DNA of 11,266 bases from Spirogloea muscicola (Eukaryota; Streptophyta; Zygnematophyceae; Spirogloeales; Spirogloeaceae). Positions 6,776 to 11,266 of the stretch are shown piece by piece (positions within the stretch are counted from its first letter, which is position 1; each line of letters opens with the position of its first letter). The DNA is taken from positions 255,181 through 266,446 of the forward strand of contig WELB01000194.1 of the NCBI GenBank assembly GCA_009602725.1, given 5' to 3'. The translations under genes and the position numbers were made by a program. Below the pieces are notes generated by a model. That model saw only the letters and a program-made list of their open reading frames with translations. It had not been told where the DNA came from and made no database searches.

Positions 6776-7059
6776 CAATTTGAGGGATTTAGGGTTTGGG
6801 GCTGGGAAAACATTTTGAGGCTGGGTTTAGGGTTTAAGGCCAGCCCAAAAAGAAGGGACAAGGTCCAGAGAGCCAAAGGTAGAGGGCGATGGCTGTCACT
6901 GACCAGCACAGGTTCAAGGAGTGAACAAAGCTCGAAGGAGCCAGAAAGCGCTAAACCACACAGCGACTCAAGTGGCCACTGGGTGCTTACTATCTCCCAT
7001 GAGCAACCGTATGTCAGAGGAACTTGTCCCCGGGTAGCAGGTCCCCTGCCTCTAGCAGC
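6776..7059 (-). repeat. Decayed antisense 3' UTR/tail and telomere-like motifs; no gene seen
   Basis: On the minus strand, 6838-6868 reads as a tail (ACCTTGTCCCTTCTTTTTGG then GCTGGCC). About 6950 has TTTAGCGCTTTCTGG, reminiscent of the TTAGCGCTTCC of the 3' UTR. The plus strand has TTTAGGG at 6788-6794 and 6826-6832. No credible coding frame is visible. Confidence 0.5.
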
Positions 7060-7299
7060 AAGAAGAAACGAAGCCTCCAGGAGCGGCAAGGGCAGCGAGG
7101 GAGCAGCCCAGTTTCAATGCTGTTGGGTCGTTGCTCAAGTGTCCAGTATGCAACTTGCCATCTGGCTGCAGAAGTCCTTGGCATTTGCAATCCACTGGCG
7201 AGCAGGCCGCGCCTTGGCGGCTGCCTCCGATTTATGACAGGCGACGTTTTTCTGCACTCTACTTATTCTAATCTGCATTTGCTAACTAGAGGTTATTGA
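7060..7299 (+). pseudogene. LINE-like retrotransposon copy 5, decayed C-terminal fragment related to copy 2
   Basis: The DNA aligns by eye with the copy 2 C-terminal region: GGGAGCAGCCCAGTTTCAA corresponds to GGCGAGCAGCCCGGCTTCAA, followed by the ATGC-rich MRLAV segment and the AGGCCGCGCCTTGGCGGCTG block. The frame is broken several times. It closes in frame with TGDVF, then YSNLHLLTRGY and the TGA at 7297-7299. More TA-rich substitutions than in copy 2 suggest that it is older. Confidence 0.72.
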
Positions 7300-7430
7300 G
7301 CGCCCAATGGCAGGAGTCATGAAGAGTTATTTCGTACTTTCTGCGCCCTTTCAGGCCTTGTACATTCTTTTGGGCTGGCCTTCACAGCCATTGCCTAGAA
7401 TCGGTTGAGCAGTTTCTCTTCTTATAGCCA
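7300..7430 (+). other. 3' UTR and tail of copy 5
   Basis: It begins GAGCGCCC like the copy 2 UTR and keeps TTGTACATTCTTTTGGGCTG followed by an imperfect hairpin (GGGCTGG...CAGCC, 7372-7388) and GAGCAGTTTCTCTTCTT. This is the copy 2 type tail in decayed form. Confidence 0.65.
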
Positions 7431-7699
7431 CCAGATGCTGCAGCCAAAGCGCGACAGGAGAATCAGCTTTTGCAATGTAAGGCAAAGGCTGTGTGAGGCC
7501 AGCCCATAGGAATATACAGGGTCCAAAAGGGCTGGAAGGCGCGTGCCCTGGGAGCCGAGCTGCACTGTCTGAGAAGCTGTTCCGGACTTCCTGTAGTAGG
7601 GCCCTTAGCACTAGCCCGTATGCGTGCATCAGGAGCCCAAATTCATTTTGAGCTTTTATCGCATTGCTCAGTGGTCAGTGTGCCTGGAACAGCCTACCC
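7431..7699. other. Intergenic stretch with a decayed antisense tail
   Basis: On the minus strand, 7484-7533 resembles the tail at 7353-7398 (GACCCTGTATATTCCTATGG then GCTGGCC, ACAGCC, TTGCC), making a loose inverted pair around a spacer of about 85 bp. The rest (7534-7699) holds no frame or RNA that I can support. It lies between the retroelement cluster and the polyadenylation site of LIN9. Confidence 0.5.
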
Positions 7700-7704
7700 T
7701 TACA
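7700..7704 (-). promoter_or_regulatory. Probable TGTAA polyadenylation signal of LIN9
   Basis: On the minus strand TGTAA occurs about 220 bp after the LIN9 stop codon (ATATGTAAGGG). TGTAA is the usual poly(A) signal in chlorophycean algae. The position suits a short 3' UTR. Confidence 0.55.
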
Positions 7705-7741
7705 TATCTGCCCATTTTGCGATTGGCTTCCCACTGCCACA

Positions 7742-7795
7742 GCTCTGTCAAGTGCAAGTAATGTACATGCTCTGTCAAGTGCAAGCTATGTGCAT
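7742..7795. repeat. 27-bp tandem duplication in the LIN9 3' UTR
   Basis: GCTCTGTCAAGTGCAAG begins at 7742 and again at 7769; the 27-bp units differ at three positions (GTAATGTACAT versus CTATGTGCAT, with the shared T-ATGT core). It lies inside the inferred 3' UTR on the minus strand. Confidence 0.8.
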
Positions 7796-7921
7796 GCAAC
7801 TGCAGCTTGCACTGCGGTAAGCTACTTTGCAGAACTCGTATGAATCTTGGATACGCCAGAGCGAGAGATGGATCTTTCAGCCATGCGCAGTGAGGTGGAG
7901 GAAGCAGCTGCAAGCATCATG

Positions 7922-8101
7922 TCATCCAAAATTCATGTCAGCAGGGAGCTGCGACACAATTTGCGTCTTGATGACTGCGATGGACTGCTCGATTTCCCAG
8001 AACGCCCGCTGATTCTGCACCGAGTGCGGCCGCAGGCTTGACAGAGCTGAGTCCAGCGTGAGGGTGACATCTGCCTGCGGCAACTGCCGCTCTGCACAGT
8101 C
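7922..8101 (-). CDS. LIN9: LIN9 terminal exon
   Basis: The acceptor CTGCAACGCAG precedes GACTGTGCAG. It encodes 59 residues, [20 protein letters not shown], then [25 protein letters not shown] and ADMNFG, with the stop TGA at 7922-7924. The hydrophobic-heptad character fits the LIN9 C-terminal helices. Confidence 0.82.
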   Translation of the reverse strand, partial: DCAERQLPQADVTLTLDSALSSLRPHSVQNQRAFWEIEQSIAVIKTQIVSQLPADMNFG

Positions 8102-11095
8102 CTGCGTTGCAGAGCATAGCAAGGGAAGAGGCTGAGGCTTCCACTGCAAGCCAACAGTGCGGCCAGCAACGACCTACAATGTGGTCCAGATGCATGTGCC
8201 TAGCTTCTTCTTTCATACTTAGACTTGATGCACAGAGCTTGAAGTGCTGAGGAAGCATACCTGGATCATGAGTAGCGTGGCAACGCATGAGGCCATGAGC
8301 TCTGAGAGCATGCCAGCCTCACGGCCATAGGCGCCACCGCCGCCGCTGCCACCACCGCCGAGGCCCAGCGATCGCTGGGCCAGCTCCTGGACGCTGATGA
8401 GCGGGTCGACCGGCACAATGGGGGGCCGCCGGCAGCCGGCCTTGCCACTACGGTGGGGCTCGTCGGTCGTGAGCCCAGCTTCTAGCTGCGGCACGTCCTT
8501 CCCAGCTTGACCGCTGCCGGAAGCCTCCGCTGTGCCTTCCTCGGCCTGCTCAGGCGCCGGCCGAGCGGCCGCTGCGCCATCTTGGGCCTGCCCCCTCGGC
8601 ACAGCGCCGACCATGGACTGCAGCGCCTGGTCCAGGGCGGGACCCCACTGCTCGCCCTCTTGCACGCCAGCTATAGCCTGCACTTTCAACGGCGCTCGTC
8701 AGATCCATGGCCTGACAACCTGCGGAAGCCCCAACCCAGTTGCTCAGAGCTAGAGTGCATGCCATGCATTGAGCTGCGCATGTACCTGGATGGCGGCAGC
8801 GACCATGGCTCGAGCGTGCCGCCGCGCCGTGGCCGCCATCTCTCCAATGGGCGGGTGACAGGCCACGCTCACTGGCGAGTCACCCAAAGCGGCCGAACCC
8901 TGGCCCGCCTCCGCGCCGCGGTTCTGCTGCCGCAGCCGCAGCAGCGCGCCTTCCACCTGTGGATCGTGGCCACGCCACGATGCCCTGTCATGACCACCGC
9001 GGTGGCTGCTCAAGCAGGGGGCGGCGTGAGGCGAGCTTGACCAGGCCAGGCTCACCTGCTTGTTGACGTCCTTCAGCTGCAGCATGAGGGCCGCATACTG
9101 CCGCTGGAAGGCCTCGGACCTCGGTTGCACCGCCGACGCCAGAGCACCGTCAGCTGCTGCTGCCGCTGCGGCTTGCCGCTCGCTGCCCTCGGCATCCTCA
9201 CCAGCGGCAGGACTGCGCTCCTCAGCCTCCTCGTTCATCCTCCGCAGCTCCACCAGCATCGCCTCCTGCTCTTCCCATTCCGCGCTGTCAGCAGTTCAAT
9301 CATCTACAATTGCAGGATATAGAAGTTACTGACAGCTTCATGTCATGGAGAAAGCAACAGGTGGCAGCACAGCAGCTGGAACATCAGATAGCGGGTGGAA
9401 CAGATTCTGGGCTCTTCTCGGCGGCCACTGCGGACCTTCATGTCCAGTGCGCGAGCGAGATCGACGAGTGCGCGCGTGTCGGCCTCGCGGGCGCGTGCCT
9501 GCGCTGGCGTCAGGCCCTGTGCGGCCAGTGACTGCGCGGCTGCTGCGGCGGCATTGGCCGCCACGCGCGCCGTGCTCACGCTGTCCACAGTGTTGGAGTT
9601 CCCTGACAGGACCTGCAAGAGGGGGGGTGCACGTCAGCGCCGCCGCCTTGCTGCAGGAGCTAGGTGGCACGAGCACTGAATGATGGAGGGAGGAGACTAT
9701 GCAGAAAGGGAAATGAGGAGGAAGGAATGCAGTGCCTTTGCACGCTTGGTGAGGGAGGCGACGAGCAACTGGCTGTGCTGCTGCCGCGGCCACGACGCCG
9801 CCATTGTCGTCGATCCACCAGCTGCTGCGGCTAGCTGCGGCGGCACCGGCTGAGGTGGCGGCGCCGGCGGCGGCATCTCCAGCCACTCGTAGAGGGCGGC
9901 ACGCACAGCGGCTCCGCCGTTGCTGGGAGTCGGCCGTTGCGAGCCGGTACCACCGCCGTCGCCGCCGCTCCGCTCCTCGGAGGTAGCCGCAATTCGGTCG
10001 CGTGCGGCGGCCAGCCATTGCTGCTGCATCGTCTCCGGCAGATTTTCCAGCGGATCGAGCGGCATCACGTCCACGTCCTGCGCCGGCCACCACATCCAAT
10101 GGCAGCATCAGCAGGATTTCGGTGGCGCACCACAGATGGCAGGACTGCTCAGTAGCAGCAACGTCTGTGGCGGCCACGTCCATGGGCGCACCTTGACGTG
10201 CTTGACACCAAGATGGGGGCGGTCGAATTGCACGCGGCAACGGCCGCGGTCGACGGTGAGGACAGAACCGTCGTGCACCGCCCGCACGCGCGGGTGGAGG
10301 GCCGCCACACGCTGCCCGACTGCCAGCGGCCGCGCCAGGTCCTCTGCTGCCACCTCCGCGGCCGGGACTTTGTCTGCCGTGGGAGCCTTGAGGCCCCCCC
10401 GCCGGTGCTGCTCCTGGTGGTGGGCGCTCCGCGCTGCCTCACGGTACGCGCCCAGCTTCTCGCGCTCCTCGCGCAGGAATCCCCGTGACAAGCGACGCGG
10501 CTTCCCCAGGGAGCTGCGTGCGACGTCAGGGACGGCTTGGTGTCAGCGCGACTGCCGTCTGGAGGCTTTGGTGACACGAGCACAGACGCCCGGTGTGCCC
10601 GCTTCTGCGTCAAGCAGCAGGCTACCTGAACCTGGTTCCCTCAGCAAGCATTGGTAAGTCACGATGTATTCCCAGTTAAGGAGCCACTAAATCTGTTGCC
10701 TGGTTAAATGGACAATCACGTCCGAAATCTCCAACTCACAGTCAGATTCCTGAGCAGTGGTCTCTGCAGCCTTGAGCTTTAGTTTGTGGTCGTTCACACC
10801 CGCACAATCATGACAGCCGACCTGACTCTGACAGATGGTTCATGATTGAGAGAATATTGGTAAAAATTGTGGGAACATGGAGGATGGAGAGGGAGAGGGG
10901 GAAGGGGCAGACGGACCTGCGGATGACGCCCCACTCGGCGCGCGTGAGGCGGGCGGCGTGGCCGAGCGCGGCATGCTCGAGGTACTCGGCAAACTCGTTG
11001 CGTGCAAACCAGGGTGCGTCCACTGCGGCGTAGAACCACTCGCAGCGGCACCACTGGCGCACACGCGTCGCCAAGAGGCAGTGCTGAAGCCTTGT
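7922..11095 (-). CDS. LIN9: LIN9/ALWAYS EARLY homolog, MuvB/DREAM complex subunit (5' part outside window)
   Basis: LIN9 is the scaffold subunit of the MuvB core, which with RB/E2F or MYB proteins represses or activates cell-cycle genes in the nucleus; plant homologs are ALY proteins. Eight exons are visible on the minus strand: 11095-10917, 10513-10192, 10077-9907 (end uncertain), 9612-9436, 9265-9056, 8956-8786, 8677-8261 and 8101-7922, about 608 codons. The DIRP domain is unmistakable: [28 protein letters not shown] joined across a phase-2 intron to SSLGKPRR, then [50 protein letters not shown] and [10 protein letters not shown]. The C-terminal LIN9 segment has [33 protein letters not shown] and [17 protein letters not shown]. 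All placed introns except the first are phase 0. Donors are GTGCGC, GTCCGT, GTCCGC, GTGAGC, GTACAT and GTATGC. Identification is from remembered family motifs, not a search. Upstream exons lie past 11266. Confidence 0.9.
8261..8677 (-). CDS. LIN9: LIN9 exon, low-complexity linker and LSEL...LLMIQ helix
   Basis: The acceptor GTTGAAAGTGCAG precedes GCTATAGC. The frame upstream is closed by TGA, which excludes the earlier CAG at about 8708. The exon encodes [13 protein letters not shown], a variable Ala/Gln/Gly-rich linker including GGGGSGGGG, then [16 protein letters not shown] and [17 protein letters not shown]. The donor is CAG/GTATGC. Confidence 0.82.
8786..8956 (-). CDS. LIN9: LIN9 exon, coiled-coil continuation
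   Basis: The acceptor GATCCACAG precedes GTGGAAGGC ([16 protein letters not shown]). The exon ends [15 protein letters not shown] at the donor CAG/GTACAT. It is 57 codons, phase 0 at both ends, with introns of 99 and 108 bp on either side. Confidence 0.85.
9056..9265 (-). CDS. LIN9: LIN9 exon, conserved coiled-coil segment
   Basis: It encodes [18 protein letters not shown] and [19 protein letters not shown], matching the LREMN...FQRRYA...L segment of LIN9. I chose the acceptor GAAGAGCAG before GAG because it keeps phase 0 and gives LDMK-EAMLVEL. An alternative acceptor at 9284 (CTGACAG) would need a different donor upstream. The donor CAG/GTGAGC is clear. Confidence 0.8.
9436..9612 (-). CDS. 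LIN9: LIN9 exon, Ala-rich helical segment
   Basis: The acceptor CCCCCCCTCTTGCAG precedes GTCCTG. In-frame stops lie just upstream, so the start is well fixed. It encodes 59 residues, alanine-rich, ending [13 protein letters not shown]. The donor AAG/GTCCGC resembles the GTCCGT of the DIRP exon. Confidence 0.75.
9907..10077 (-). CDS. LIN9: LIN9 exon carrying the PLENLP segment; 3' boundary ambiguous
   Basis: The acceptor GGCGCAG precedes GACGTGGACGTGATGCC, giving [17 protein letters not shown], which continues the conserved LIN9 sequence after the DIRP. The frame stays open to about 9697. The next exon requires a phase-0 donor; the best match is GTGCGT right after 9907. A less likely one, GTCGCC after 9763, would add a proline-rich stretch ([18 protein letters not shown]). 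Confidence 0.65.
10192..10513 (-). CDS. LIN9: LIN9 exon with C-terminal half of DIRP domain
   Basis: The acceptor GTCGCACGCAG precedes CTCCCTGGGG; the first base completes AGC, giving the conserved [30 protein letters not shown] follows, then a variable linker, and [16 protein letters not shown] with [20 protein letters not shown]. The donor AAG/GTGCGC is in phase 0. A 114-bp intron (10078-10191) follows. Confidence 0.9.
10917..11095 (-). CDS. LIN9: LIN9 exon with N-terminal half of DIRP domain
   Basis: The acceptor CCTTTCGGTGCAG precedes ACAAGG at 11095. The exon reads [20 protein letters not shown], then [23 protein letters not shown] and [11 protein letters not shown]. The donor CGCAG/GTCCGT leaves two bases of a Ser codon. 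The 403-bp intron 10514-10916 follows. Flanking 11096-11266 is pyrimidine-rich on the minus strand and looks intronic. Confidence 0.9.
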
Positions 11096-11266
11096 CTGCA
11101 CCGAAAGGAGGGAGCGGGGACAGGAGCAAAGGCATGTGAGGAGAAGGGGAGCAAGAATCAGCTGGATGGTACTCAAAGGGAAGAGCACGGAGGAGAGGGG
11201 GAACTGACTTCGTGAGAGGGGATGTGAGGGTGAGGGGGATGCAAGCGAGTGAGAGGGGAGAGAGAG

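Noticed and set aside
9338-10240. 300-codon minus-strand frame in the LIN9 region
   Set aside because: It reads through the inferred introns in a frame different from the conserved LIN9 exons and has no family resemblance.

Overview
The window looks like nuclear DNA of a GC-rich green alga, probably a chlorophycean (volvocalean-type) species. The reasons are a GC-rich multi-exon gene with short introns, a TGTAA-type polyadenylation signal, and LINE-like elements of the zinc-finger plus restriction-like-endonuclease (RLE) kind known from algae. Species-level assignment is inference.

Positions about 1-7430 form a retrotransposon graveyard. I see pieces of at least seven copies of related non-LTR retrotransposons, on both strands and often inserted into one another: an antisense RLE fragment (1-217), an antisense 3' end (218-388), copy 1 (384-1650), copy 2 (1651-2366, interrupted), copy 3 (about 2468-3321, one open frame), a short copy (3661-3910), copy 4 with a reverse transcriptase (about 4244-6775), and decayed copy 5 (about 7060-7430). 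All complete C-termini end in a variant of S-D/N-L-x-(1-2)-L-(T/S)-R-G-Y followed by a stop. They carry at least four different 3' UTR types, which converge on a shared terminal tail of about 60-70 bp: a GGGCTGG-loop-CCAGCCC hairpin, then AATGGGCGAGC and CTTTCTTC. The tail also occurs alone, many times and in both orientations. Three insertions have visible target-site duplications (TSDs): 67 bp at 3233-3299, 25 bp at 4807-4831 and 166 bp at 1814-1979. The tail-only pieces are best read as extremely 5'-truncated reverse-transcription products, or as a tail-derived mini-element moved in trans. The full tail has no stop codon in any forward frame, and one insertion lengthens a retroelement reading frame by exactly 24 codons.

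Positions about 7431-7700 are a transition with a decayed antisense tail and no gene that I can recognise.

Positions 7922-11095 (minus strand) hold the 3' eight visible exons of a LIN9/ALWAYS EARLY gene, the MuvB/DREAM cell-cycle transcription subunit. The DIRP domain spans the first two visible exons, the LIN9 coiled-coil region follows, and the C-terminus ends at 7922. Earlier exons lie beyond position 11266. Most introns can be placed by conserved splice sites and reading phase; one donor (after exon 3) stays ambiguous. The retroelement cluster begins only a few hundred bases past the 3' end of this gene.
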